Below, piece after piece: positions 48,199 to 57,150 of a stretch of 64,000 bases of DNA. Source of the DNA: Solemya velum gill symbiont (GTDB taxonomy: Bacteria > Pseudomonadota > Gammaproteobacteria > Chromatiales > Chromatiaceae); assembly GCF_000787395.1 (NCBI RefSeq), contig NZ_JRAA01000002.1, positions 186,001 to 250,000 on the forward strand, given 5' to 3'. The stretch's first letter is position 1, and each line of letters begins with the position of its first letter. The notes under the pieces were generated by a model. The model was not told the origin of the DNA. It ran no database searches and worked only from the letters and a program-made list of their open reading frames with translations. Position numbers and translations under genes: made by a program.

Positions 48199-49098
48199 TT
48201 ATAAAGGGAAAGCCAAAATACCGAGAAAGCTGCGAAGCGTACCGGTAACACTCTCGAAGGCTGACTTGCTGCCGTGCTCCGGCACCACGATGATGTCATT
48301 ATTCAACACCAGTGGATTAGGTAATTTTCCCGACCTCACTTCTGTTACGTCAATCTTGTAGCCAACCGTATTGCCTCCCCCTATCTCGCGAAAGACAACC
48401 ACTTCCGTGGCATCACTAAGACGTTCTACTCCACCACCCATCGCCATCGCTTGTAACAAGGTCGTTTTACCCTTGAGTGGGTAAATACCGGGCTTTTTGA
48501 TCCACCCCTCGAGGGTGATACGCTGGCTGGCGAACTCGGAGAGGCTCAGGGTGACGTGAGGATCCTGCAAGTACTTTTCTCCAAGCACTTTCTCAATGTG
48601 ACGCTCAGCTTCTTCTACCGTCAGGCCGCCTACCTCGACAGCACCAATCAGCGGCATGGTGATAAAACCCTGCGTATTGACGCGCGCGGTGTGGTTCAGT
48701 TCCTCAACCTGGAATACCTCTATCCTGATTTCATCCTGCGGGCCGATACGGTAGGCAAAATCGTTTGATGTACGTGCAGTTGGCACACTGATACCCGCTC
48801 CACTTGCCTGGTCAACCGGTGGCACAGGAACCTGGATACTTTCACCACCCTGGATCAGCGCATTGCCCGGAGCATTCGCGCTTCCCTGGTACTGATTTGT
48901 ACGATTCGACTGCTGCTTTTTTTTAATTGAATTGTACTGCAGGTCATCAAGCATAGACTCTGCATACGCATTGACAGGCAACAACATGAAACTTATTAAG
49001 AGGAGAATGCCCCACACAAGTGAAAATGCAGCACCTCCCAAAGAAGGCTTGAAAAGCTGGCGAGTGAATGATGAAAAATTATACGACATAGAACCCAT
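48199..49098 (-). CDS. Polysaccharide export protein (Wza-like, OMA family)
   Basis: The 299-residue protein has a hydrophobic signal sequence ending near NAYAES, without a clear lipobox. A Poly_export domain follows (FAYRIGPQDEIRIEVFQVEE, GFITMPLIGAVEVGGLTVEE, SLSEFASQRITLEGWIKKPG), then an SLBB domain (LLQAMAMGGGVERLSDATEV) and a C-terminal NDIIVVPEHGS. It would form the outer-membrane channel for polysaccharide export. It lies between the EpsG-like polymerase and the truncated Wzc-like gene in one transcription unit. Confidence 0.92.
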   Translation of the reverse strand: MGSMSYNFSSFTRQLFKPSLGGAAFSLVWGILLLISFMLLPVNAYAESMLDDLQYNSIKKKQQSNRTNQYQGSANAPGNALIQGGESIQVPVPPVDQASGAGISVPTARTSNDFAYRIGPQDEIRIEVFQVEELNHTARVNTQGFITMPLIGAVEVGGLTVEEAERHIEKVLGEKYLQDPHVTLSLSEFASQRITLEGWIKKPGIYPLKGKTTLLQAMAMGGGVERLSDATEVVVFREIGGGNTVGYKIDVTEVRSGKLPNPLVLNNDIIVVPEHGSKSAFESVTGTLRSFLGILAFPL

Positions 49099-49215
49099 TA
49101 GTCAGGAGATCTCTATAGATCAAGAAATCATCATAGCAAAGTCATACTCTTTTGAGTACTTGTAGCCAAGATGATATTTTTATTACATCAGGGTATGACT
49201 CTCAACCGGAAAAGA

Positions 49216-50259
49216 TTACTGAAACAATAGGTTCCTGTACGGTAACCAGTGCGGGGCATGGGTGGCATAATTGAGCCATACGAAGAGCACTGCAGCATAA
49301 CCGAGCACAAGGACAGTTGTTGTCGCCTGGGGCGTGACTCTGTTGCGAAACAGGTACGGCATGCGTGACAGCACAACAACCTGCAAGGGCGTCAAGTAGA
49401 GGGAGACACGATCAACCGCGGTCGAGGCGAAACTGACTAGGAATACTGCTGCAACAGCGCCAAATGCCATCCAGATCCAGAACCGGCCATCAGGGAAAAC
49501 CCGTAGCCACTGTCTGCGAAACAGCAGTAACACCAGCGCAGGTGCCAGGTTCATGACGATACGGATCAGCGCTCCCTGTGATTTCATCTCGGCATCGACA
49601 TAGTTCGCCCAAATCGCTTCGTAGGAGTCGGACACTATCAGGCCCCATAAACCGTAGGCAATCGAGATAACCACGAAACCACGAAACAGCCAGTTGCCCC
49701 TGGTGATAAAAAACCCGAGCGGCACCATCAGCATGGCCGATTTATGGAATAGTGCTGCAACAACGATATAGAACAGGAACCAGAAGAGATTGCGTTTCTC
49801 AAGCCAGTTCAGCGCCAGGAAAATCAGGCCAAGTGCCACACCCTGCCGGGTATAACCCATAGAAACCACAATCACCAGGTAGGGAACTGCAACTGTCAAT
49901 GCAAGCCAGGGAGCTGGCTGTTTTGAACTGAAACTGATTAAACCTGTCATGAAAATAACGGCACAAACGAGATTGACGAAACCCATGCCCCAGTCGTTAT
50001 TTGCCGCTATCCAGTTAAGGAAGACATATCCTGGATCACCTCTCCCTGACAACAGGGACGCGAGCGGTTCGCCATACGCCATCTCGTAATACCGCAGGTA
50101 ATTGCCCCAGTCACCACCAACCTCGAAACGCAGACCGATAAACAAGACGAAGATCAGCCAAAACCAGCCCATCGAGCGAAATGACTGTATCCTGTGTCGA
50201 TGCGACAGTGCGATTGCCATGAATCCCGGCAACAAGTACATGAACCAGTATGCCAGCAC
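49216..50259 (-). CDS. EpsG-like polysaccharide polymerase
   Basis: The protein of about 347 residues has some ten membrane helices and the EpsG signatures FIGLRFEVGGDWGNYLRYYE, MGYTRQGVALGLIFLALNWL and AALFHKSAMLMVPLGFF. The family polymerises exopolysaccharide repeat units in the inner membrane. The start is taken as the GTG at 50257-50259. It sits right after the stop of the RfaH-like gene and is preceded by GGAGGAG within that gene's last codons, which implies translational coupling. Confidence 0.87.
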   Translation of the reverse strand: MLAYWFMYLLPGFMAIALSHRHRIQSFRSMGWFWLIFVLFIGLRFEVGGDWGNYLRYYEMAYGEPLASLLSGRGDPGYVFLNWIAANNDWGMGFVNLVCAVIFMTGLISFSSKQPAPWLALTVAVPYLVIVVSMGYTRQGVALGLIFLALNWLEKRNLFWFLFYIVVAALFHKSAMLMVPLGFFITRGNWLFRGFVVISIAYGLWGLIVSDSYEAIWANYVDAEMKSQGALIRIVMNLAPALVLLLFRRQWLRVFPDGRFWIWMAFGAVAAVFLVSFASTAVDRVSLYLTPLQVVVLSRMPYLFRNRVTPQATTTVLVLGYAAVLFVWLNYATHAPHWLPYRNLLFQ

Positions 50260-50260
50260 G

Positions 50261-50767
50261 CTACTCCTCCACGACTGCACCGAGACTGGTGCGCTCTATG
50301 GTGATGTTGCTCTGGCGACCAAGAAGGTCGAGCAACAGGATGATGCGCTCGTCATCTTTCTCGACCTGGTAGATACCGCTGAGACCAGCAAACGGTCCCT
50401 CGGTGATCTCTACCCTGTCACCCGGCTTGTGTGGCCATTCTTTGTCGACGCGGCTTTGCAGTTGTGAATCTTCATGCTGCTGCAGAAACCCGATCACCTC
50501 TTCAGGCACAGGCACCAGGTGCGTGCCGAAGCGAACAAGTTTTGCGACACCGACTGTTGAACGCACAACAGAAACATCCTGCTGCTGAAGGTCTGCCTGT
50601 AAAAAGAGATAACCGGGGAAAAGTGCACTGGTGACCATCTGCCAACTGCCGCGCAGACGTTTACGTTTACTGATACGCGGGTAGTAAACAACAAAGCCCT
50701 GGCGCTCGAGGTTATCGACGGCAATCTGCTCTTGGCGGGGTTTGGTTTGTACGGCTAGCCAGGTCAT
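50261..50767 (-). CDS. RfaH-like NusG-family antiterminator
   Basis: The 168-residue protein has an NGN domain (WLAVQTKPRQEQIAVDNLER, FPGYLFLQADL, STVGVAKLVRFGTHLVPVPE) and a C-terminal KOW domain (GDRVEITEGPFAGLSGIYQV). Sequence and position match RfaH-type specialised NusG paralogues, which bind RNA polymerase and allow long surface-polysaccharide operons to be fully transcribed. As first gene of the cluster it probably controls its own operon. No ops-like element is visible upstream. Confidence 0.9.
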   Translation of the reverse strand: MTWLAVQTKPRQEQIAVDNLERQGFVVYYPRISKRKRLRGSWQMVTSALFPGYLFLQADLQQQDVSVVRSTVGVAKLVRFGTHLVPVPEEVIGFLQQHEDSQLQSRVDKEWPHKPGDRVEITEGPFAGLSGIYQVEKDDERIILLLDLLGRQSNITIERTSLGAVVEE

Positions 50768-50822
50768 GCGGGGATTGTAGCAATTAATCGCGGGTCTGTT
50801 TTTGCTCCTGCAAAACTGACAT

Positions 50823-50855
50823 TCCCGCCTTCCATGGCGGTCAGGGGCGGGGCGA
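50823..50855. repeat. Palindromic intergenic repeat, single unit
   Basis: The sequence contains CCGCCTTCCATGGCGG followed by TCAGGGGCGGGG. The same unit occurs, with neighbours, at 51779-51901 and 54413-54559, so it is one member of a dispersed repeat family. It lies between the divergent RfaH-like and methyltransferase genes. Confidence 0.8.
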
Positions 50856-50944
50856 TTAATAACACCAACCTCACCATAAGGTGTAACACAAACACGAACA
50901 GTTAGTTTAAACTTGGCACCATAATAATTTTAAACATTTCACCA

Positions 50945-51769
50945 ATGGCCAAAACCCGTAAGAAAAAAACACTCGCCGAACAGGCTGACCGTCATCGCTT
51001 ATACCAGCTGTCGGTACAGTGTGCTGAAGCCGAGATCGATTTTGTTGAAGAGCGTTTTCGCACACTCAAAGGCCGCCCTGCCCGCCTGTTGCGTGAAGAC
51101 TTCTGCGGACCTGCAGAGGTCTGTTGTGAATGGGTCAGACGCCATAAGAACAACCGTGCTATTGGCGTAGACCTCGATGATGAAGTTCTGCAATGGAGTC
51201 GAGATAATAATATTGACCGCCTCAGCAAGTCACAGCGCAAGCGCATTGAACTGATCGAAGAGAATGTGCTCGAGGTTGAAACAGAAACAGTCGACGTGGT
51301 TTCCGCCATGAACTTCAGCTACTGGCTGCTGATGGACCGCGGCACATTGAAGCGATATTTCAAACGCGTACACAAGGCTCTTGCCGATGACGGCATCCTC
51401 TTCCTTGACTCCTATGGTGGTTATGAATCCCACCAGGAGATTATCGAGGAGCGTGAAATCGAGGACGGTGATTTCAGTTTCACCTACACATGGGAACAGG
51501 AACGCTTCAATCCGGTAACCCATGAACTTGAATGCAGCATTCATTTCGCCTTCCCCGACGGTAGTTCAATAGAGAGTGCATTCCACTACGTGTGGCGCCT
51601 GTGGACTCTGCCGGAGATTAAAGACCTGCTCACCGAATGTGGGTTTGATGTCACATTCTACTGGCAAGGTTTCGATGAAGATGGTGAAGGTGATGGTGAG
51701 TTCGAGCCAGTTACCAGCGCTGATTCCGATGCCGGGTGGATTTGTTATATCACTGCGGAGAAGTGTTAG
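50945..51769 (+). CDS. Class I SAM-dependent methyltransferase
   Basis: The 274-residue protein has a Rossmann methyltransferase core: RLLREDFCGPAEVCCEWVRR (motif I region), AIGVDLDDEVLQWSRDN and VDVVSAMNFSYWLLMDRGTL, then LADDGILFLDSYGGYE. The Lys-rich N-terminus MAKTRKKKTLAEQADRHRLY may contact nucleic acid or protein. The substrate is unknown. It is monocistronic, between two clusters of intergenic repeats. Confidence 0.82.
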   Translation: MAKTRKKKTLAEQADRHRLYQLSVQCAEAEIDFVEERFRTLKGRPARLLREDFCGPAEVCCEWVRRHKNNRAIGVDLDDEVLQWSRDNNIDRLSKSQRKRIELIEENVLEVETETVDVVSAMNFSYWLLMDRGTLKRYFKRVHKALADDGILFLDSYGGYESHQEIIEEREIEDGDFSFTYTWEQERFNPVTHELECSIHFAFPDGSSIESAFHYVWRLWTLPEIKDLLTECGFDVTFYWQGFDEDGEGDGEFEPVTSADSDAGWICYITAEKC

Positions 51770-51778
51770 CCTGATATT

Positions 51779-51901
51779 TGATCGCGGCGAGGGCGCCCCT
51801 CCTACAGAGTAAAGTGCGATAAATATGTAGGAGGCCCGCCCTGACCGCCATGGAAGGCGGAAATGCCAGGAACCGTATGGAACGGTTCCGGCCGGGGCGC
51901 T
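51779..51901. repeat. Intergenic repeat cluster, left of asmA-like gene
   Basis: Three palindromic units lie in a row: ATCGCGGCGAGGGCGCCCCT (start at 51781), then TGTAGGAGG-CCGCC with CCGCCATGGAAGGCGG, then GGAACCGTATGGAACGGTTCC with GGCCGGGGCG. The same units occur in reverse order and orientation at 54413-54559, on the other side of the AsmA gene. They resemble REP-type elements. Confidence 0.85.
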
Positions 51902-51909
51902 GGCTTAAA

Positions 51910-54279
51910 TCAGAACTTAAGCCCTTTCAACAAACTATCCTTAAGTTTATCCTCAACGCTCTTTTTCTTCTTTGGCTCTTCCGCAGCTGGTGCCTGGTCG
52001 GTTGCTGCTGCATCAGCAGGTGCTGCAACAGGCGCTTCTTCTGCAACAGGTAAACCAAGTTTTTCAAGCAGCTTGCCCTTGAGCTTATCCTTCTCTTTAT
52101 CAAGCTCCTGCTTGGCACGCTCTTTGAGCAACTCCTCGAGGTCGAGTGAATAGCTCAGGTTATCAAAGTGCCCTTTGACACGAATCGGGATGGTGAGTCC
52201 TTCAAGGTCGCTGAACTCTGCACCGCCCTGCCCTTTAATTGTGCTGGTAACCTTGGTTGTCAGCAGGTAGTTAACCGAACTGGCTGACAGGTTGACCGTG
52301 CCCTTACCAGTAACTCGCAGAAAAGGAGATTTCATAACCAGGTCGTTGTTGGTCACAACACCCGACTTGATCTTTGCTGTTCCCGATAACTCGGCAAAGT
52401 CTGTCTGGCGTGCCTCTTTTGCTTTCTCAACAGGCCTGTTGTTCAGCTTGGCTTTGGCTTCGCGGAGTGCGGCTGCCAGGTTGATGCCCTTGACGCTGCC
52501 GTTTCTGACAGTAAATGTCGTGTTACCACCCAGTGAAGACATCATCTGCTTCTTATCGACACCTGAACCATTGATTTTCAGTGTGACATCAGCCTTGCCG
52601 TCGATACGCTCCTGGCCAACCAGGTCCTTGAGAAGCGGGCCTATATTTACGCCTTTAAGACGCTCGTTGGCAGACCATGTAAGGCGCTTGCCTTTACCCC
52701 TGAGGACAATATTGCCGTTGTAGCTACCACCATAAAGACCGGCAGAGAGTGGTGACAGGCGAGTCTCTCCTCCTGCGGAGATGATGTTCGCCTTGAAGTT
52801 ACTCATGCTCAGTCCGGATGCATGTAATGAACCGATCTTCACAGAACCATCCAGTCGTAATCCGCCGATGGTTTTTGCCGCCTTGGCTTCCTTGACTGCA
52901 GCTGACTCTTTCTTGTCATCGGCATCGGTTGGTGGAAGGTAGTGATCGACATTGATCTTGTCTACTGCAAGGTTGAATGCAAAGTGTGGATTATCGAACC
53001 GGGTAATTCTGACATCACCATTAATACTGGAGCTGTCCAGCTTGATGTTGAACGGTTTCAGCTGCACGTGATCCGTATCGCCGTTGAATGAGAAGTTACC
53101 TGCCAGGCTACTCAGCGCCTTGTCTGACGAAACCTGTGGTGCTTCCATACCAAGCTCGCCCATCAGTTTGCCTGGGTTCAGTTGTGCGATTTTGAAACTG
53201 CCACTGTAGGTCGCTTTATCGACAGGCGTCTTGACTGCGAGGTTGCCTTCGATACTGCCGCCAGCTGCCTTGAGACTCAGCGGGTTGATATTTACTGTGT
53301 CGCCGGCAGTCTTGATCACCATTTTGCCGGAGACTTTCTCAGGCAGACCGGATGCATCAGCACCGAATGCTTTTGCGAGAGACGCAATCGAGAGTGAGTC
53401 GATATCAAGATTTCCCTCAACCTGTGGCTTGCTGCTGTAGTCAGCCGCTTGCAGTTCGCCACTGACTCTTCCGTCGGCCGATGTGATCTCAAAGTCTCGC
53501 ATGACAAACTGTTTGCGCTCCTGGTCAAGACCGATGTTGCCACTGACAGTGACCTGCTGCTCCGGGTGCTTCACCGGCGTCAGTGTCAGTTCCAGGTCAG
53601 GTGCGTTAATGTATGAAAACTTCTCGTCGACAGTCAGGGTACCCTTGCCTTCCAGCTCATACTGACCAAGACGGCTTGAATCCATCACAAGATCGAGTTC
53701 GACAGGTACTGCACGCCTGGCTCCGAGCATACCGGTAGTAATCTTGTTGATCTGCAGTGAGTGCTTTTCGTTTGCCTGCGCATCGTTGAATGAAAAAGAG
53801 GTGTTGGTGATCTCGATTCGCTTGACCATCACCTCTGAATCGCCACGATCTCCGCCACCTTCATGAGGTTTATCTTCTCCGCCTTTCTGCAGGTCACTCC
53901 AGTTGTCCTTACCATTGGCAAGACGCTCAAGTGCGATGTTTGCGCCATCGAGAGAAACACTTTCAACAATAATTTCCTGGCGTAGAAGAGGTATAAGCGC
54001 TGCGCTGAAAGCCGCGTGTTTAACTTGCAGCATGTTGGGTGAGCTGAAGCCCTCCGGATTGCCCAGGGTAACTCCCTCGGCACTGATCGCAATACGCGGA
54101 TAGAGATCCCACCCCAGCTGACCATCAATTGAGACATTACGGCCTGTCTCTTCCTGAACCTGCTCAATAATCTGCTGCTTGTAGTCATTGGGGTCAAACA
54201 GAGTGATAAAGGCACCGGCCGCAATCACGACGATGATAACCAGGCCAATGACCAGCTTGAAAAGAGTCTTGATCTTCAT
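51910..54279 (-). CDS. AsmA-family protein
   Basis: The 789-residue protein has one N-terminal membrane anchor (IKTLFKLVIGLVIIVVIAAG) and the AsmA start FDPNDYKQQIIEQVQEETG with DGQLGWDLYPRIAISAEGV. A long beta-rich periplasmic region follows, with the C-terminal AsmA_2 part (LSPLSAGLYGGSYNGNIVL, GNTTFTVRNGSVKGINLAAA). It ends in a Lys/Glu/Ala-rich tail. AsmA proteins are thought to bridge the envelope and affect lipid transport or outer-membrane assembly. It is monocistronic and flanked on both sides by inverted copies of a repeat cluster. Confidence 0.93.
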   Translation of the reverse strand: MKIKTLFKLVIGLVIIVVIAAGAFITLFDPNDYKQQIIEQVQEETGRNVSIDGQLGWDLYPRIAISAEGVTLGNPEGFSSPNMLQVKHAAFSAALIPLLRQEIIVESVSLDGANIALERLANGKDNWSDLQKGGEDKPHEGGGDRGDSEVMVKRIEITNTSFSFNDAQANEKHSLQINKITTGMLGARRAVPVELDLVMDSSRLGQYELEGKGTLTVDEKFSYINAPDLELTLTPVKHPEQQVTVSGNIGLDQERKQFVMRDFEITSADGRVSGELQAADYSSKPQVEGNLDIDSLSIASLAKAFGADASGLPEKVSGKMVIKTAGDTVNINPLSLKAAGGSIEGNLAVKTPVDKATYSGSFKIAQLNPGKLMGELGMEAPQVSSDKALSSLAGNFSFNGDTDHVQLKPFNIKLDSSSINGDVRITRFDNPHFAFNLAVDKINVDHYLPPTDADDKKESAAVKEAKAAKTIGGLRLDGSVKIGSLHASGLSMSNFKANIISAGGETRLSPLSAGLYGGSYNGNIVLRGKGKRLTWSANERLKGVNIGPLLKDLVGQERIDGKADVTLKINGSGVDKKQMMSSLGGNTTFTVRNGSVKGINLAAALREAKAKLNNRPVEKAKEARQTDFAELSGTAKIKSGVVTNNDLVMKSPFLRVTGKGTVNLSASSVNYLLTTKVTSTIKGQGGAEFSDLEGLTIPIRVKGHFDNLSYSLDLEELLKERAKQELDKEKDKLKGKLLEKLGLPVAEEAPVAAPADAAATDQAPAAEEPKKKKSVEDKLKDSLLKGLKF

Positions 54280-54412
54280 ATGTGTCTATCCGGTTCTTCT
54301 TGATGATCTTTATATAATAGCAAAGGAGTATGACGGTTTGGTTGAAATGGGGTGGGAATTTACGTGGTTGACTGGATCGCGACGAGGAGGCACATCCTAC
54401 ATTCTCAAAAAT

Positions 54413-54559
54413 CTGTAGGAGCGGCGCCCTCGCCGCGATAAAAGGGAGCATTCAATCGCCCCGGCCGGAACCGTTCCATACGGTTCCCGGCATTTACGCC
54501 TTCCATGGCGGTCAAGGACGGGGCTCCTACATCAACCATAGGCTGTAGGAGGGATGTTC
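54413..54559. repeat. Intergenic repeat cluster, right of asmA-like gene
   Basis: Units TGTAGGAGCGGCGCCCTCGC (from 54414), CGCCCCGGCCGGAACCGTTC (from 54457) and CGCCTTCCATGGCGGTCA (from 54498), then GGGGCTCCTAC, form the near reverse complement of the cluster at 51779-51901. A last TGTAGGAGGG unit follows at 54544. Confidence 0.85.
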
Positions 54560-54568
54560 TCACAACAA

Positions 54569-55507
54569 TCAACCAGGAAAAGCAATCACCTCTTTGATAT
54601 GCTCCGCCCCGGTTTGCAACATCAGCAAACGATCAAGTCCAAGCGCAACACCGGAACAATCAGGCAAGCCCACGGCAAGTGCATCAAGAAAGTCCTGGTC
54701 AATTGGTGGCTGATCCATTCCCTGCGCCTCTCGACTGGCAAGGTCTTTTTCAAAACGTGTCTTCTGCTCGGCGGCATCCTGCAACTCGTGAAAACCGTTC
54801 GCCAATTCGATTCCATCGATATAGAGCTCGAAGCGCTCTGCGACACGTGAGTCCTGCGGGCTGATTTGCGCCAGTGATGCCATGCTTGCCGGGTAGTTGT
54901 AGACAAACACACCGCCCGACTGCTTGAGCCAGTCACCGACAGAGAGATCAAATAGCACATCGAGGAGCCAGTCCCTCTCCACCTGTTCAGGCAACACCAC
55001 TCCAAGTGACTCGGCTTTTGCCGAGAGCTCTTCAAGAGTCGCTTCAAGAGGATCAAGCCCCACGTGGTTTTTGAAGAGTGTCTGGAAGGTATGACGTTCG
55101 AACGCCATGAGATTCGGCAGCAACTCAATGATCATGGCTTCGACATCATCCATCAGCTGATAGTGATCGAAGCCGATCCGGTACCACTCCAGCATGGTGA
55201 ACTCCGGGTTGTGATATCGCCCGGTTTCCTCCTCACGAAATACTTTACATATCTGATAGATAGAGCCACTTCTTGAAGCTAATAATCGCTTCATGGGGAA
55301 CTCGGGTGAGGTGTGAAGATACTGTTCCGGATGCTGATCGGAATCGGTACGGAAGGAATTGATGGCAGGATCCGGGTTGCCGTATCGCGACATGATCGGG
55401 GTCTCGACCTCGAGCACCTCTTCACGTCTAAAATAGTCACGCACCCGCGCAAGCAATCCGGCTCGCTTGCGCAACATCTGCTGCGAGGCAGCAGGCTGCC
55501 AACTCAC
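54569..55507 (-). CDS. epmA: EF-P--(R)-beta-lysine ligase
   Basis: The 312-residue class II lysyl-tRNA-synthetase paralogue attaches (R)-beta-lysine to EF-P. It lacks the tRNA-binding domain of LysS. Seen are the N-terminal SWQPAASQQ, LEVETPIMSRYGNPDPAI, motif 2 FREEETGRYHNPEFTMLEW, and motif 3 GVALGLDRLLMLQTGAEHI. The start is a GTG a few bases after the efp stop, with AGGAAG upstream. The order efp-epmA on one strand and epmB divergent gives a complete beta-lysylation set except EpmC. Confidence 0.95.
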   Translation of the reverse strand: MSWQPAASQQMLRKRAGLLARVRDYFRREEVLEVETPIMSRYGNPDPAINSFRTDSDQHPEQYLHTSPEFPMKRLLASRSGSIYQICKVFREEETGRYHNPEFTMLEWYRIGFDHYQLMDDVEAMIIELLPNLMAFERHTFQTLFKNHVGLDPLEATLEELSAKAESLGVVLPEQVERDWLLDVLFDLSVGDWLKQSGGVFVYNYPASMASLAQISPQDSRVAERFELYIDGIELANGFHELQDAAEQKTRFEKDLASREAQGMDQPPIDQDFLDALAVGLPDCSGVALGLDRLLMLQTGAEHIKEVIAFPG

Positions 55508-55510
55508 TGT

Positions 55511-56083
55511 TTAATCTTCCTTGGCTCGCGAAACGTATTCACCCTTGCGCGTATCCACCTTGATCACTTCGCCAATCTGGACAAAGAGTGGTACACGTAC
55601 AACAGCACCGGTTTCCAGTGTTGCCGGTTTTCCGCCACCGCCAGATGTGTCGCCCTTGAGGCCCGGGTCAGTATCGGTTATTTCGAGGGTGACGAAATTG
55701 GGCGCTTCGACTGTCAGCGGCGAACCGTTCCACAGGGTGACTGAACAGACATCCTGCTCCTTGATCCACTTGATCGCATCGCGAACCGCTGTCTCATCGG
55801 CCTGGTACTGCTCGAAGCTCTCCTGGTCCATGAAGTGCCAGTACTCCCCGTCTGTATAGAGATACTGCAGGGTGATGTCGATAACATCGGCTGCCTCGAC
55901 ACTCTCACCGGACTTGAATGTCTTTTCAATAGTACGGCCTGTTTTCAGGTTGCGAACCTTGACGCGGTTAAACGCCTGACCCTTGCCGGGTTTGACGAAC
56001 TCGTTTTCGACGATGGTGTAAGGATCTCCGTCGAGCATGATTTTCAACCCGCCTTTGAATTCGTTGGTACTATATGTCGCCAT
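55511..56083 (-). CDS. efp: Translation elongation factor P
   Basis: The 190-residue factor relieves ribosome stalling at proline runs. Its modification site is Lys34 in [16 protein letters not shown], the lysine form that receives beta-lysine in EpmA/EpmB organisms. Three beta-barrel domains are complete. The start ATG lies 35 bases from the divergent epmB start, so a shared promoter region controls substrate and modifying enzymes. Confidence 0.97.
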   Translation of the reverse strand: MATYSTNEFKGGLKIMLDGDPYTIVENEFVKPGKGQAFNRVKVRNLKTGRTIEKTFKSGESVEAADVIDITLQYLYTDGEYWHFMDQESFEQYQADETAVRDAIKWIKEQDVCSVTLWNGSPLTVEAPNFVTLEITDTDPGLKGDTSGGGGKPATLETGAVVRVPLFVQIGEVIKVDTRKGEYVSRAKED

Positions 56084-56118
56084 GTCAGCCTCAAATATTG
56101 TCGCGATAAAACCCGCAT

Positions 56119-57126
56119 ATGATAACCCGTAACCTGAGAATCGAAAACGATAAGATGAGCTGGGAGCAGCAATATGCCGCCAGTTTTCGCAATCCGACCG
56201 ATTTACTCACCTGGCTTGGCATCGATATTGGCACCATTTCAGATGCAATCGACACCGATAGCGAGTTTCCGTTGCGAGTGCCGCATGCATTTGCCAGCCG
56301 TATGCTGCACGGTAATCCTGACGATCCGCTGCTGAGACAGGTGCTCCCGTTAAAGAATGAACGTATTCCGGTCAGCGGTTTCAGCAATGATCCTCTCGAT
56401 GAGGAGAATTACACTGTCGGCAATGGCATTATCAAGAAATACCAAGGACGCGCCTTGCTGATTGCAACCGGCGCATGTGCGATTCACTGTCGCTACTGTT
56501 TCAGGCGTCACTACCCCTATGCCGACGAGTCACTGACACGCGAACAGATCAGCACCATGATTTCAGAATTACGGCGCATGGGTGATCTCGACGAGGTCAT
56601 CCTCAGCGGTGGTGACCCACTCAGCCTCAGCGACTCCCGACTTGAGGAACTGCTCGATGCGCTGGCGACGCTCCCGAAACTGCGGCGCCTGCGTCTCCAT
56701 ACACGCCTGCCGATCGTTTTACCCGACAGGGTGACAGGACGACTTGCCACCATGCTGGGGCAATTTCCGACAGAGGTCGTATGTGTCATGCACGCCAATC
56801 ATCCGAATGAATTGGACGACCAGGTCGCAGCTGCAATGCATCGGTTACGTGTTGAAAACGTCACTTTGCTGAACCAGTCAGTTCTTCTAAACAGGATTAA
56901 TAATGATTCAGATACTATTGAATTACTTTGTAAAAAAGGATTCGAAATGGGAGTTCTTTCCTATTATCTGCATCAACTCGACCCCGTCTCCGGCACGCAC
57001 GCCTTTGCTGTCGGTGATGCGGAAGCGAATGAGATTCACGCCGAATTACTGACACGCCTGCCCGGCTACCTGGTTCCAAAACTGGTCAGGGAACAAGCCG
57101 GGGCACTCTCCAAGACTCCGCTGTGA
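56119..57126 (+). CDS. epmB: L-lysine 2,3-aminomutase for EF-P
   Basis: The 335-residue radical-SAM, PLP-dependent enzyme makes (R)-beta-lysine for EpmA. The cluster motif [15 protein letters not shown] is near residue 120. [13 protein letters not shown] and the C-terminal [19 protein letters not shown] match EpmB/YjeK. It is divergent from efp and converges with the LonB-like gene with 24 bases between stops. Confidence 0.95.
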   Translation: MITRNLRIENDKMSWEQQYAASFRNPTDLLTWLGIDIGTISDAIDTDSEFPLRVPHAFASRMLHGNPDDPLLRQVLPLKNERIPVSGFSNDPLDEENYTVGNGIIKKYQGRALLIATGACAIHCRYCFRRHYPYADESLTREQISTMISELRRMGDLDEVILSGGDPLSLSDSRLEELLDALATLPKLRRLRLHTRLPIVLPDRVTGRLATMLGQFPTEVVCVMHANHPNELDDQVAAAMHRLRVENVTLLNQSVLLNRINNDSDTIELLCKKGFEMGVLSYYLHQLDPVSGTHAFAVGDAEANEIHAELLTRLPGYLVPKLVREQAGALSKTPL

Positions 57127-57150
57127 TCCAGTCCGGGTGTTGCGCCCGAA

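Noticed and set aside
50768-50944. ops element for the RfaH-like protein
   Set aside because: No GGCGGTAGC-type sequence was found on the transcribed strand. The only structure is a dispersed palindromic repeat.
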